This document shows, one piece after another, positions 10,146 to 22,045 of a DNA stretch of 64,000 nucleotides (position 1 is its first letter; the number at the start of each line of letters is the position of its first letter). The notes under the pieces were generated by a model. The model ran no database searches. It saw nothing but the letters and a program-made list of their open reading frames with translations, and had not been told where the DNA came from. Source of the stretch: Eremomyces bilateralis CBS 781.70 (Eukaryota; Ascomycota; Dothideomycetes; Eremomycetales; Eremomycetaceae); assembly GCF_010015585.1 (NCBI RefSeq), contig NW_022985067.1:1462526-1526525 (forward strand), in the 5' to 3' direction. The translations under genes were made by a program, and so were the position numbers.

Positions 10146-13100
10146 GGCGACTATGTTTGGAGGTTTCTAGCGGGTTGGAGGGAGTGAGAACTTGTTGGTA
10201 GGCGAAAAATTGTGACTGTGACGAGGGTTTGTATCAAGGATGATGTCTGATATCTCGAAGAAGTGGCGTGTATCTGCCAAACAACAGCTGATATAGATGG
10301 GGAGTCGGCTTTCAAAAGAGTTTGATTCAGGGTATAATTATGTCTGTATTCTTCATCTTCGGCATTCTGCGGGCTTGGGGATCACCAGGCATTTATAAAA
10401 AGTGCGGCCAGAGTGGCACACACGACTCACGACTCACGAGGGTGTCACACGCCCATCTCCTACAGCGTTGCCGGCGTCGCACCGCCGTCACCCTGTCGCG
10501 CACTCGCGTCGAAGAGCGAGAGAGGATCAGAGGACCCCCCCGGCCTGAGAAGCAACGGTTCATGATTGATCGGCACGCACGGCAGTGCGGCCAGAGTCGC
10601 CAGACACAGAACTCAGGGTCCAACCCCCAGCAAGACCCGAGTCTAGCCCTTAGCATGGGCGGGTCTCTCCGGAGGGCGGAGATGATTTGCGGTTCATCAG
10701 ATCCCCGTTTTGGCGAGTCAGTCCTGGTTCCAAGAAAAATCTGTGGATGCTCGAATGCATACACTGCGACTGTCTGCGAGCTAAATCCTTAAGTTTAGTG
10801 GGGGAGGGTCGAACAATATGACAATATCCCTTGCAAGTTGAGATGGCGAAATGAGTTGGGCGAAACACGAAACCTGTTCCGAATCTCAAAAATCCACTCG
10901 AATGTCCTTGAGGGCGCATGGAATCCTCGTTAATGTTGCCCCTTCCAACGGTGGATCCAGATGGACCAAAATGCCCAAAACCGCGGAGGATCGACGACGA
11001 CAAAAACGCTTGTCCAGTTTGCTAGGGGTCCTCGCAGCATCGGAACTGCGGAATCCTCAGGAATTTCATCCTGCATTCTCTCGTTGCGTGTGGAATTGCC
11101 GCAGACCTCACCTCAAACCCTTGACGGATCCCGAACCGTTGACTGTGGCGAAAGGGTCTCGTGCTTCAACAAAGCGGGCACGAGAAATCAGTTGCGCCGA
11201 CTCGAAGCGGAGCGAGATGATTCGCAGAGCTCTTGGGCGATGTTGAATGTCGAGGCATTTCTGGCATTTTCCAAGATCCGGGAGCCGGTAGGACTTTTCA
11301 TCGTTGTGGCTTGCAACTAATGCGCGATTAGGCTCAATTTGTGATGGTTGCCACACTATAATTGGCACTGGTCTCGTGCCCCTCATAATTATGGTGTTGC
11401 CTGTTGGCCTCTTCGAATAACAAGCCAACGAAAATGCCAGACACCAACCTTGTCCCGCCAACAAAAAGGTCCCTCAGTACTTCCGTTGAAGAACCTCCCC
11501 TCATGGTCTTTGGTTGGGAACAGCAGTGGCTCAACCAGGTCTAGAGCTTCACTGAAGCATGAAATCCATCCTATGCAACAGGTGATGCTCGACTGGAACT
11601 AAACTTGGACAATAGCTGATTCCTTGTTGTGATGCTTACGCGCCCCTCTAAAATTTCCTCTTGAATTTGGGTGGATTCTCACTTTTCCCAGACTGGATAG
11701 GTACATCGAACGTTGGGCAATATCATTGGTTGTAGACTTCCCGAAGAGAGTCTTTGTCGTCGATCTCACCACACCATGTATGATGCAGCGAGTTACAGAC
11801 TACAGCATACCCTGGTGATCTTGGACAAGCCTCGTCTATCTAGATTCAAGCTCTTTCGGAGTACAGGGTAACCTTCCGGCTTCAGGGTCCCAGACGCTGT
11901 TCCCCAGGTTTCAACGGACTGGTATGAATCCGAGCATGAGCTTCATAATGAGTCCATATCGGAAGAGAACAAGTACCAGTACCATAGCACGACTCCAGTC
12001 CACGATTTCCTTTGTTCAGACATGCAAATGGGATTTAGCCATGATGCTGCGTAACCATCTCATATCCTCGATGACGACATTTCGGACTGCTGGTCCATTT
12101 TTCGTACATCCTTAAATATATTCGGTATACTTCGAACTCGACCGTATCGGAGATGATTTAATCAATTCCCTCCCCATTGTGGTTGCACCATGCCAATCCT
12201 AAGTCAGGGATATTCATGGGATTTAAAAGGAGTCTGAATTTAATCCTTTATCGTCACTATATTTCCCTGTATCCAGGCGCCGATTCTTCGGGTACGGATG
12301 ACGGTTAGTGTCATTCTGCAGGAGTCCGTGTGCTCTATACCGTGAAGATGGTCCATGGTTACACGGAACTAATTCTGGTCATTTAGTTCCTGCGGTGGTT
12401 GATGTTCGCAATACACGATCAATCCACAGGAATATCATCTTCTTCTTTCGCTACTACCTCCACATGACGAGCCAGGGAGCGCAATCGGTCATTTGAACCG
12501 GGCCATCTTCGCCATAAAGCAGGGCCACGTCCACCGTCAGCAACCTTCGGAGATAAGCACGAATTTGCATGGGAAGCTGCTGGTCAAGGAGAGGAATCCG
12601 CGATTTACCGGAGCATGTTGATTGTGGCAGTCTGCAGTTGAGATGCCAATTAGTAGAGGTATTCTTTGCCGCGAAACTTGCCGGCTTAAGTCAAACTCGG
12701 TCCCTTGGAGAATTTAAGAGAACCTTAAACCATGGGTTGTAAAAGGATATGTCATAAATTTGAGGTCTACAATCATCACAATCCCGTCTGCATTTAAGAC
12801 CGGATAGCGAGCCCCGTTGATATGACATCACCGCTGCCTCTTTGTACACCCACTCACACCACTGTAGTGCCCTGATTGACATTTCAAGCGAATTTCTAAA
12901 CGATTGGCCCAGGTTAGATTAAAATGATAACTTGTGATATCCAGCCATCCAGGACACACTCTACTAATATAGCAAAGCCATATACTAAAGAGGAAATATG
13001 GTGATCGCTGTATATCGAAGCACAATCCTTCCTCTTCCCTGTAGAGAGCAGAGTCAAGGTACAAAGGCCTTTGTCGACAAACTCATTGTACAGCACTAAA

Positions 13101-13616
13101 ACTCTAAAGTCTGGCTTCGTAGCATTTAACGCCTCGAGGATGTGGAACAACAAAGGTTGCATACTAACAATGAGGTAACAAGAGGATAACTAACGAAATA
13201 CTAACTAACTAAATTATTGTTTAAGGACCATACCTAGTGATACCTTTATATCAACTCCTAGACTATAGACTCTGGAAGTGCCAGTATAAATTCCTATCAA
13301 CTGCATATCCTCATCGACTCATTCAATTGTTTCTTCTAAAATCCTGGCTTAGCCACAGTGCTTACTCAACTCAGTCCAAGCAGTATCATAAAAACGATAC
13401 CGATTTAAATTGTCGTGAGAAGGGTATCCACACCACTCTATTCGCCTGCGGGTTTTGACGACGGTTATTCCCGCTGAACAGTAATTACGAGTCCAACGAG
13501 CTCAAGTGGACTAAAATTATAGACAAGTGCTACTGCTGCCTTAAGGGATATAGGCGCAATGAGAAGAAGCACCTGAAGAATTGCACATACACTTCCTGAT
13601 GTAGGTTAAAGACTAG
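10146..13616. other. Gene-poor decayed region
   Basis: About 3.5 kb without a gene I can support. Open frames are short, overlap on both strands and lack domain motifs. A minus-strand stretch at about 11,700-11,830 reads protein-like (GYAVVCNSLHHTW, EIDDKDSLREVYNQ) and is closed by stops on both sides, which suggests the rest of a dead gene I cannot name. Around 13,140-13,220 the DNA is AT-rich with TAACTAACTAA motifs, and a short plus-strand Cys/Lys-rich snippet lies near 13,480-13,600. Confidence 0.45.
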
Positions 13617-14468
13617 TCACAAGAGATGAGAGGTGGAGGGATTGAAAATCAATAGGAATTCACAAATAATAGTCAAATCAGTGAGCATAAACCCTAATCC
13701 CAGTCGCCTATAACCTAAATTAATCCAATGGGAGTATCTATACTTCTCCATCCTAAATCCATTACGATCCATCATAATTGATGCGTGGTTTGTTTCATTG
13801 ATTGGTAACTTCTCGCTTCCGCCTCCTAAATATCCTTCCCAGTCTCGAACTGCAGCAGTAACAAGCCACCAGAAGCCCGCCACACCACCGAGGACCGAAG
13901 CGATAATGATAGTCTTGATGATCTTCTTATGTGTCAGGCCATGGCTTTTGCCAGCGCTCGAGGCACGTTGCGTGGACGTGATAGTTGAAGTTGATGTCGC
14001 GGGAAGCGGGGGCTGGGTCACTCGCTCGCTGTTTATGAACTCGGTGACCGCCGTTTCGCTTGCATCCCGCCCGACTAATACGCCATTTGCCGTGATGCGG
14101 AATCCTGCACCAAATCTCGACTCCTGCCTGGAAGTGAGTGTTAAGACGGAGGGAACACTAGTCGGTCAACCAGATCGAAAAGGTCAACGTTCGACATCAT
14201 TCTGATAGATTTATAGCACGATGGATATCGGTAGTCCGCATACATGACCGCGGTACTACCTCTGGTCAGCCGTGTGGATGCCGTCGACACGGTATAACCG
14301 GACGGGCAGCGGAGGAAATTGTTGCGCTCGCTGCGATACTGTTGAAGTCGCCGCCGGAGTAGCGGTACCCAGGGTTGCTGTGGGTGCGACACCGTGATCT
14401 GTCCTCGTCGTGGGTGCTTGTACTATTGATCCCGAATAGCATGAATTGTCCTTTCCAAGAACCGGGTA
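13617..14468 (-). CDS. Single-pass membrane glycoprotein, 3' exons only
   Basis: Two minus-strand exons (14468-14260 and 14127-13617) share a phase across a 132-nt intron. The upstream exon is Thr/Ala/Pro-rich (GVAPTATLGTATPAATSTV), like the glycosylated stalk of fungal surface sensors. The second gives SRFGAGFRITANGVLVGRD, more Ser/Thr, then a basic patch (KSHGLTHKKIIK) before one membrane helix (TIIIASVLGGVAGFWWLV) and a cytoplasmic tail. I could not find the exon with the initiator Met and signal peptide, so the 5' end is open; an acceptor at 14469 implies at least one more exon upstream. The gene may be intact or already decaying. Confidence 0.5.
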
Positions 14469-14999
14469 CTAAACAATGAAGAAGTTCCTATATTCCCCGA
14501 CACTGTCGATGCTCGGTGAACAAGTAAGTACTGGACTTCGCGAATACGTCGCGTCGACATCGGGACTAGAGAGGTGAGGGAGAAGTGTACGTCATTAGCG
14601 ACTCAAGAGTGACCTATGCGAAGACTTGAGATGTTAATTAGTCGTGCGGCCCATTCGAATTTTTGAGATAAAGTTGATCTTGCGCCTCCAGCGCAAGGAT
14701 AAACTCCTTCTTAGATATTGGATGCAATGGAGAATTCTTACTACGTATTCATCCCTTATTGAAAGGTTGAGTTGTTGAGGCTTTTACGGTCGGTAGGCCA
14801 ACTGCAGAGGGCCGCGGAACTGATGAAGAGGATGTGGAGGCGCAGCAAGGTCCATCACCAGTCCCCCACATTCCTAGCCATCCAGAATCCAGTGCTTCGA
14901 GGATATTTATATTGTTATTTGCTGTGTAACACAATGCGTTGTCGGTTGTCTGTGTAGTGAACGGGTGATAGGGACGGGGGGATCACATCTCGCCCGTCC
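14469..14999. other. Region between the membrane-protein exons and the NLR relic
   Basis: About 0.5 kb. It should contain the missing 5' part of the membrane protein gene, but no convincing signal-peptide exon could be picked. No other feature seen. Confidence 0.4.
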
Positions 15000-17143
15000 T
15001 CATCTATTACTGTTGACCGTCATGAGCGTCGACGTGTGCTTCAGTCCAAGTACCTCCTCCTTTCCTTGCAGCGCTCGCATGTACATCTTCTCTGCCTCCT
15101 CCAGCTTGCCCTGATTGGCGTAGAGCAAGCCCAGGTTGTGAAATGCCCATTCAATGCCATTCTGTGAAATGCCGCATTTTGATATTATAGATAAACACCT
15201 TGCTACATGCTGGAGGAGGAGTCGTTGCTGTATAACCCACCATTCATTTATATTATTTCCCGGAACGTGTAATCCGATAAACCTTAGAGCTAGCCTCACC
15301 ATGTCCTGATTCCATTCTGGATTTAGTAATTTAGTACATGCATAGTCCATGAGTGTACACAACTATGCATTCTGCACCCTCCCGACTCCACTGAATCCCG
15401 TGAGAACGAGTTTGCTTCCACCAGTCCGTGGTTACACAACACTCGAACCGCTGCATCGAAGTTTGTTCGTTCTTCAGTGAGTTTTTGGATCCATTCTGGA
15501 TCACTTGAATCGTCGTGACAGAGAAGCTCGAACCAGAGGTCCTGGTTGTCAAAATACGCCCACAGCTGAAGGATCTGAGCCGAAAGTCGGTTCTGTTGTT
15601 CCACATGCTTGTATGAGATATCCCATGTGGTGTAGAGCATTCGATCTTCGTACGAGTTTAGTTTAGGACTATTCTCTTTTAGTTTCAACCATGATTCTTC
15701 ATATAGATGAAGGTACTCAGCCAAACCGGTCATCACTTGATCAAGATATGCTCCGGCGGTCGCAAGTGCAAGAGGAAGTCCGTCTAATTCTTTGACGAGC
15801 TTGATAGCATCGGGATCTGTCGTCCTAGTTAGTATCCTCTCCATAGGGTCAAAAATTACCTTACCATTGTTCAATCCTTCGCCTCTTGACGCGTTCCACA
15901 GGATCTTAAGGCAATCCTGCACATTCTACAGCTTTTGGACTGGGATGCCATGGCCAATTTTGACATGCGACGACCGCGTGGTGATGATTATTGATCCTTG
16001 ATAAGATTCCGGGGAGTACTTCTTAATGTCCAATGCCGTAGGATCCGTGTTACCTAGTACCTTTGGGTTGTCGTAGTTGTCGTATATGATCCGCCATCTT
16101 CCGTTATTTCGAAGACTCAGCCACTCCTTGACGGCACCCACCAAGCTTCCATTAAAATCCACGTGCTAAGACGCTGAGCAGACGGATGCTCTTGCCGTAT
16201 CCTCCGGGCGACTTTCGCAAAGTTTTGCTTCAGAGAGTCCCCATCTTTGGTGTTCAGCCATAAGATCGCTGAGTAGCTATCTCTGTATCGCTTTGTGTAC
16301 GCCACTGTCAATTGAGTTTTACCGATTCCCCAAGACCATGAAGAACAGCAACACAACGGCTGCCATCGCCTCTGAGCGCCTTGCGTATCTCCATAAGCTC
16401 TCTTTCTCTTGCAACGAAGTGCTCAGTTTCAGCAACATCGAAAAGGCTGAAAGGTATCGTGAAGTCTTCAAAGTGACGACCTATTCTGGTCAGCATTCTC
16501 CTGACTTCATAACGGAGAACGCCTTACGATTCGATGTATTTTCGATCTCAGTATGAAGCCGTCGAAACACATTATCTCTCCCTTCTCCATAGATCGGTGG
16601 CATAGTTGTTAATTTAAATACTTTTGTTTCCCTTGGGAGATATTAAGTGAAGTGTTACTAAGTGCTACTGAACCTGTTTGGTACAGATCAAAATATCCCC
16701 GTTGTCTAGAGCCAAACCCTCACAAACGGGGTCCTGATCTGGCCTAGGATATGAAATCAAAGGCCGCAGATTTCTGAGGTTCTTTGATGCATAGATCGAC
16801 CGAAATAGATGCAGCAGGTATCCACTCAAAAGTGCTCCAACCCATCAGGAGCAGCTTGCTCTCCGCAAAATTCAATCTTCTTATAGCCGGCCTTGTTCTT
16901 TCCCGTCCCGTTGATGAATTCTTCAAGCGTCACCTCCTCGCCATGCTTCCATGTATGTGAGAGTATGGCATACTTCTTCAGAACATCGTCGGTAGCCAAA
17001 TCTTCCGTCAGACTGAGATGGCCGTACGGTAGCTGTCGCGCTTCAAGAAACGCATTGCTCTTGCTCGTACCTGTTAACGCCCCAGGAAGCCAGGATTCCG
17101 ACAGTACTAGGCATCGCTTTTTGTTGGAGAATAGATGAATCAT
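15000..17143 (-). pseudogene. Broken HET / NB-ARC / TPR (NLR-like) gene
   Basis: Minus-strand pieces in the correct N-to-C order spell out an NLR-like receptor. First comes the start of a HET domain (YAILSHTWKHGEEVTLEEF, AGYKKIEFCGEQA), which stops early. An NB-ARC entry (FVARERELMEIRKALRGDG) follows, then a P-loop region (GKTQLTVAYTKRY, AILWLNTKDGDSL), a Walker B/RNBS region (RWRIIYDNYDNPKV, GSIIITTRSS), the GLPLALATAGAYLDQV box with a winged-helix-like part, and one TPR of the kinesin-light-chain type (FHNLGLLYANQGKLEEAEK). The parts lie in different frames and most of the HET domain is gone, so the gene is clearly dead, with several interruptions. It is distinct from the apparently working relative at 57.6-60.2 kb. 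Confidence 0.85.
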
Positions 17144-17288
17144 AAAGATATGTCGGTATAGACTTGAAAGTGCGAAAAAGGCTTCAGCCTCATTGTTGAA
17201 TGTGCAGACTGTGGCTGTGTTTATACCATATCGAGGCTGATGGGCCCCTCCTCGACACCTCCTTTCTCCTCGCGATATTTTCTGACAG

Positions 17289-18171
17289 TCACTGTCATCG
17301 GCGTTTAGCGATGATAGTCCTCCGCATTCCGTAGTTGATACGATATCTCAACACCATCGTAAGTTGTCAAGGTTTCCAACTATAACTATCCCTAACTTAC
17401 TTTTGTAGCCCATTGTAACCTTCAAGTGCCTGGCGATGCGCCTTTCGAACCGAAATCCTCACCTGGAAAAGGATGGGGCGTCTTTGCCACTAGATAAATT
17501 AACCAAGGAGCCATAATCTTGAGAGAAAAGTCACTTTTCGTCGTCCGAACACCGCACGAACGGATCGTAGAAGATGGAGGGCATTTCAACCTTTGACACC
17601 CAACTCGAAACCACAATTCCTGCAGCTCTGCGACAATGCTCGTGCACCCTTCACGCATATGACAGCAGGCTTTGACGAGAACTCCTTCGTCATTTCAAAT
17701 GGGCCGCAGGTCAACAGATCTCCAGGACATGGCCTATTCCTCCTTCTCTCGCGCTTCAACCGCTCTTGTGTGCCAAACTCCAAGATTATAATTACCGATG
17801 GTGAAAACAGTGCAAGTTTGCGACTTAAGGACATCATCAGTAGCGAAGAGATCACTTTATATGATAATACAGATTTTAAAGGCAGGAATAGAGACGAGCG
17901 CCATCACGCGCTGCGTTTCATATGCGATTACAAAGCGTGTCCGTCAGGCACTCATTTCCAACAAGTCAGTGATATGCGACGGCCATTCCTTCGAGGCTAC
18001 AGTACTTTACGCTTTGATGTAGATTTGAACGGAGAGAAACAGGATTGTCCCTCACCGATTATCATCGACTCTCAATTGAATAGCCATAAAGTACCAAGCA
18101 AAAAATTAAATGAAGATCAAAATGAAGTACCGGTATGGAATCATATTGACAACGGGAATATAAAAAAATAG
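17289..18171 (+). pseudogene. Broken SET-domain protein, 5' part
   Basis: Exon 17289-17358, a 50-nt intron (17359-17408) and a second exon from 17409 encode VPGDAPFEPKSSPGKGWGVF, the entry of a fungal SMYD-like SET protein. An in-frame TAA at 17495 interrupts INQGAIILREKSLFVVRTP; a frame change near 17,590 then leads into an open frame with DNARAPFTHM, the SET core SRFNRSCVPNSK (normally SRFNHSC-PN, here Arg for His) and EEITLYDNTDFKGRNRDERH with post-SET-like Cys residues. Recognisable similarity ends near 18,080 (SPIIIDSQL). The product would have been a lysine methyltransferase-like protein. The stop, the frame change and the missing C-terminus mark it as dead; see the fragment at 28.65-28.97 kb. 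Confidence 0.75.
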
Positions 18172-18949
18172 AAAACGAGGGATAAAAAGAGCCGGTAGTC
18201 GAGCCTAGGTCGACAGTCAGATAGCGCCTGAACCGCAGCGACAACCAAAGCTGAAGACGACTCAATGCCTGCCCTGGTGGTTGTTCACGGGAGAGGCGGC
18301 ATGGGTGGGTATTACTTAGGTATTGACGGTTTTCCCGGTCTGAGGAATAAAGCTACGGGCTATAACTAATTATATTTTAAAGTATGAAGGTGAAGGGTGA
18401 ATCGAGTATTCACTTCGGGCCAGGTCAGGAGATTATACTAGTGCCTTAGGCAGGGACCGATGCGTCATTCCATGTCGGAGGCTCCATGTCATTAAGAATG
18501 CTAGGAACACGAGTTCAACTAAACGAAGCATCTGCATCAATTGATATTACAACTACTTCACCTTACAGACTACAACATGATCATGCCTCTGCATTCCTAA
18601 CTAGGGATGGGATTCAATTCAACATAGGTATTGTAGGAGGACAGGGATCACCGGCAAAGAAGCGCTGGGTTGAGGGCGGGGATTGATTACCACAGTATCT
18701 CCAAGACGTCTTTAGCGCCACTCTCCACTGCTCATCAGTCATTAAAGGAGCGTTCATCCAGTCACGTATTCAACCACGTCCTCATCAATATGTCCAACGT
18801 CCAACGACCGGAACCGAAAGATTAATTACAGAAACCCGGAAGCATGAACTAGGCTCCTCAACGGACGACAGACAGCGCGTTCCATGCGTTTTGACGACGC
18901 CCCCTCGCTGCCCACAACAAATCGCTCGCCAAAAGATACGAGACTAAGC
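18172..18949. other. Intergenic region
   Basis: About 0.8 kb with no supportable gene. Composition is mixed and only short frames occur. It would be the left breakpoint side if the inversion proposed in the findings is real. Confidence 0.5.
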
Positions 18950-19539
18950 TTAAGTGCTGATGCCGAACAGGCTTCCGAGCAGGACGGAGATGAATTGGGC
19001 GATGCCAGAGATGAGCTGGGAGAGAAATGTTAGCCATTGCGGAGGGATTGCTGAGTTTCAAGAAATAGACTTACCGGTGCCAATGTCGTGACGAGATCCT
19101 TGATGGTATTGATGAAGTCCGGAGTGAGGATCGAACCAAGGGCGTCAGCCAGCGACTGCATAACCTCCGGAGTGATGATATTAACAAGAGGGCCGAGCAG
19201 ATTGCTGATAGTGCCGATCAAGTCAACGATCTGCTTAGGCGTGGGATCCGCAAGGAGGATGGCCGCGCCGTCGATGACAACAGCGAGCTTGTCAATGGTT
19301 TCAGCATTGAGGAGCTTCCCAAGGGAGCCAAGGATGCCGGTCAGGTTGCCCAGGACGCCGCCGAGATCGAGTTGGCGGGTATCGAGCTGATTCATCTGGT
19401 TCATGAGCTCAGCGGGGATGGGGAGGGCGTAGGGAAGGGCGGCGGGTTGAGGAGCGGCAGCGGGCTCCGCGGCGGGGATGGCGGCGACGAAGGTGGGGAG
19501 GGCAAAGGCCGCGAAGGCGAAGAGCTTGGTGAAATGCAT
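18950..19539 (-). CDS. Small secreted hydrophobic protein
   Basis: Two exons (19539-19075 and 19015-18950) around a 59-nt intron give 176 residues. The ATG at 19539 opens a signal peptide (MHFTKLFAFAAFALPTFVAA) followed by an Ala/Pro-rich propeptide-like stretch. The mature part is a run of amphipathic helices rich in Leu/Ile/Gly with few charged residues (GGVLGNLTGILGSLGKLL, KLAVVIDGAAILLADPTPK, GTISNLLGPLVNIITP) and no Cys. The second exon adds LISGIAQFISVLLGSLFGIS. This resembles small secreted surface-active proteins of filamentous fungi, but it is not a hydrophobin (no Cys) and I cannot place it in a named family. Confidence 0.82.
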
Positions 19540-21394
19540 CTTGATATGTAGGGGTGGTGCAACGGTGAACGCTTGCGTTGGAGTGTTTTGGAAAGGGTGG
19601 GTAAGAGGACTGACTGGCAGACAGTGAGCGATTGATATCAAGATACAAAAGCTTTCGAAAGGTGCTCGAGATAGATTGGATGGTTCAAGAGATGGGGAGT
19701 GACATTGGAAGAAACCGTTTCAGCAGTCTTATATGGCAGACATAAGAGCTTTCTCATGGTAACAGCTGCCTCCGGCTAGAGATGCCATTCGGCACGGCAT
19801 AGGACGCATTCCGGTTCCTGGAGGTACCGCACGGTGGGCGTTTTTGGGCATTTTCATGTGCTTTGCGCCTTTGCCGTCATCGAGATCGTTCAGTCTGATG
19901 GCTTAAACGGGCTTGGAGTCCTGAATTCTCCATCCAGCATAGCTCCACTTCCTCCTCACTGGTGGGAGGGGACGCACGGTTTGGGGCAAATCAAGCAAAC
20001 CAACCCCATGGGGAGAACCCATGTGCTCAGGTGCCCTAACTGGCAGCCAATTCAAGGAAGGATAGTTGACGGGCGGGGTAAAAGCACGGGGAACAGGGTA
20101 AGCGAAAGCACTTTCATTTGTCAATGGGTCTGTGATCTGGACAGGAGCTGCTTGATATCGGATATTCAAGCTTTAGGTGAGGTTGTTTGGTAGAGCGGGT
20201 CAGTATGGACCATCTCCAATTCACCGTGCAGCTGATGCATGTCGAACCAGGAACGCGCCAGGGGTTAGGGTCAGGGGTCAGTGGCCTAAGGCTGCTAGAC
20301 AGGAACGCTAGCAGCGATAGGGGTTCCTTGCATCCCTTGTGTTGTAATGATTCTGATTGGCCCGGATGCTTGGGTACCAGATCTTCCGCGATTTCGGTCA
20401 TGGAGACAGGAGAAGCTCATCTTGAGTTCTTCCCTCTTCATCCATCACTGCAACTCCAACAAGGCTCCAGCCTCCATGGTATTTCCTTCAATCCCTACAT
20501 ACAAGGCTTGATCCAAGCTTATATCCGCATCCAGTTCCAGGATTCAGCCAATGACGTCAAAGCCATTGGTGGGAACTCTGTGACTGTCCTTCATGCTCAT
20601 GAGCCATGCTTACTGCTTTCTCCGGAACGCTGATCTTCCCGCAAAATACCCATGGAAAAATCCGCGATGTATTACGGGCAACTTGGAACCGAGTTCCATA
20701 CGAGATTGCGAGCACGGCATATGACCTAACAGCTTTTCTGTTCATCTGAATGACCAGGAGCCATCCAGATCATCCATGAACGTGTCGATGAACAAGGAAT
20801 CCACCAGCATTGACTGACCACCACCAACTACCTCGTGAGCCAATGGGACCTCGCCGCTCGATCTGCCGTGAACCAGCTTTAAATCCGCAATTGAGGTTCC
20901 CTACGGATTTTGATTTTACTACATGAGCGCCAAAAACTCGCTAATCAGGGGATCGTATTGGATTATTGACTGAGTCTGCATATTCCATCACTTTCACATG
21001 GTTGCCGAATCTCTCGTGAATACCAGACACGGTCCACGGAGCACGGCTTGCCGAGTTTGGAGCTCTCCACAATAGTCCACATGCTTCTCTCCACACTGGG
21101 GGTACCCTAGTCCCTGCAGGCGACCGGGCAACGAGTAACTGGAGCTCTCAAGACTCCAACCCATTCAAAGACAGCTGCTACTTGGGCCATCAGGACGAGA
21201 ATAGAGTCGAATCAGTGACTGTAGGATAATTGAGCATCGAATATTTGGCATTGATCTCATAAATTCACCAAGGCAAGCCCGTATGTGCATTTGTCCAGTA
21301 GCTCTTTTAAGTACATTATCAACATTAACAAACAATGAGCTTCTGCTCGTCGTGACTGCTTCGTGACAACTACAACAACCGCCATACCACTCGT
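19540..21394. other. Intergenic region upstream of the small secreted protein
   Basis: About 1.85 kb without a credible gene. On the minus strand an ATATAAG element near 19,730 lies about 190 nt upstream of the secreted-protein ATG and could be its TATA box. The rest shows only scattered short frames. Confidence 0.5.
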
Positions 21395-22045
21395 CTAGAG
21401 ACCAATGGCCAATCCCAAAATACCAACCATACCAGCAACCCCCGCCGCAAACATCCCATTGCCCATTCCCAGCGCCCCCGTCGGAGCCGGCGCCAACGCA
21501 CTCGACGTACTCTCGGCCCCCGCGCCACCATCCGCACCACTCGCCCCGGCACCGCCTCCCCTCCCGCCAAAGGCCGACGGGATCGCGTTCGCGCCCGACT
21601 CGACAAGGTTGCCGGCGTTGATCTTGCTCTGCATGGCGCCGACGTAGCTCTTGACCTCAGTGGGTAGTTCGTTGAACCAGGACGGCGTGTTGCCGGCCTG
21701 GAACTCGGCGGCGATGGAGGAGCGGCCGGTAGGGTTCATGATCTGGCCGAGGACAGTGGCGGGGATGGCGGTGATGAGAAGCGAGACGAGAGAGGAGGGC
21801 GGTGCGCCGATGTCGAAGACGTTGATCGTAGTGCTGGGGTTGCCGAAGGGGGCGCTTATGGCCGGGTTGAGTTCGCCGAAGGCGGATCTGGGGACGAGTT
21901 AGTTGGGGATGGAAGATGGTGCGGAGAGGTCGTACATTTGTGCGAGGAAGTCGGTCGGGTTGATGGAGGCCGTGGAGGTTTGACTGGGAATCTGCGCGAC
22001 TGCTGCAGCGCCGGCGAGCACGGCGTGGAGGAGGATAGACTTCAT
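21395..22045 (-). CDS. GPI-anchored cell-surface protein
   Basis: Two exons (22045-21936 and 21887-21395) around a 48-nt intron give 200 residues. Signal peptide MKSILLHAVLAGAAAVAQ is followed by a conserved-looking ectodomain (NPTDFLAQISAFGELNPAIS, TVLGQIMNPTGRSSIAAEF, TPSWFNELPTEVKSYVGAM). Then come a Gly/Ala/Ser linker and a C-terminal hydrophobic tail (GMFAAGVAGMVGILGLAIGL) typical of a GPI attachment signal. The PSWFNELP-EVKSY block recurs in many fungal GPI proteins of unknown role. It probably sits at the plasma membrane or cell wall; the function is unknown. Confidence 0.85.

Noticed and set aside
9781-10170. Plus-strand frame of 129 codons over the small Ser-rich gene.
   Set aside because: It is antisense to a frame with better protein character and begins at a non-ATG codon.
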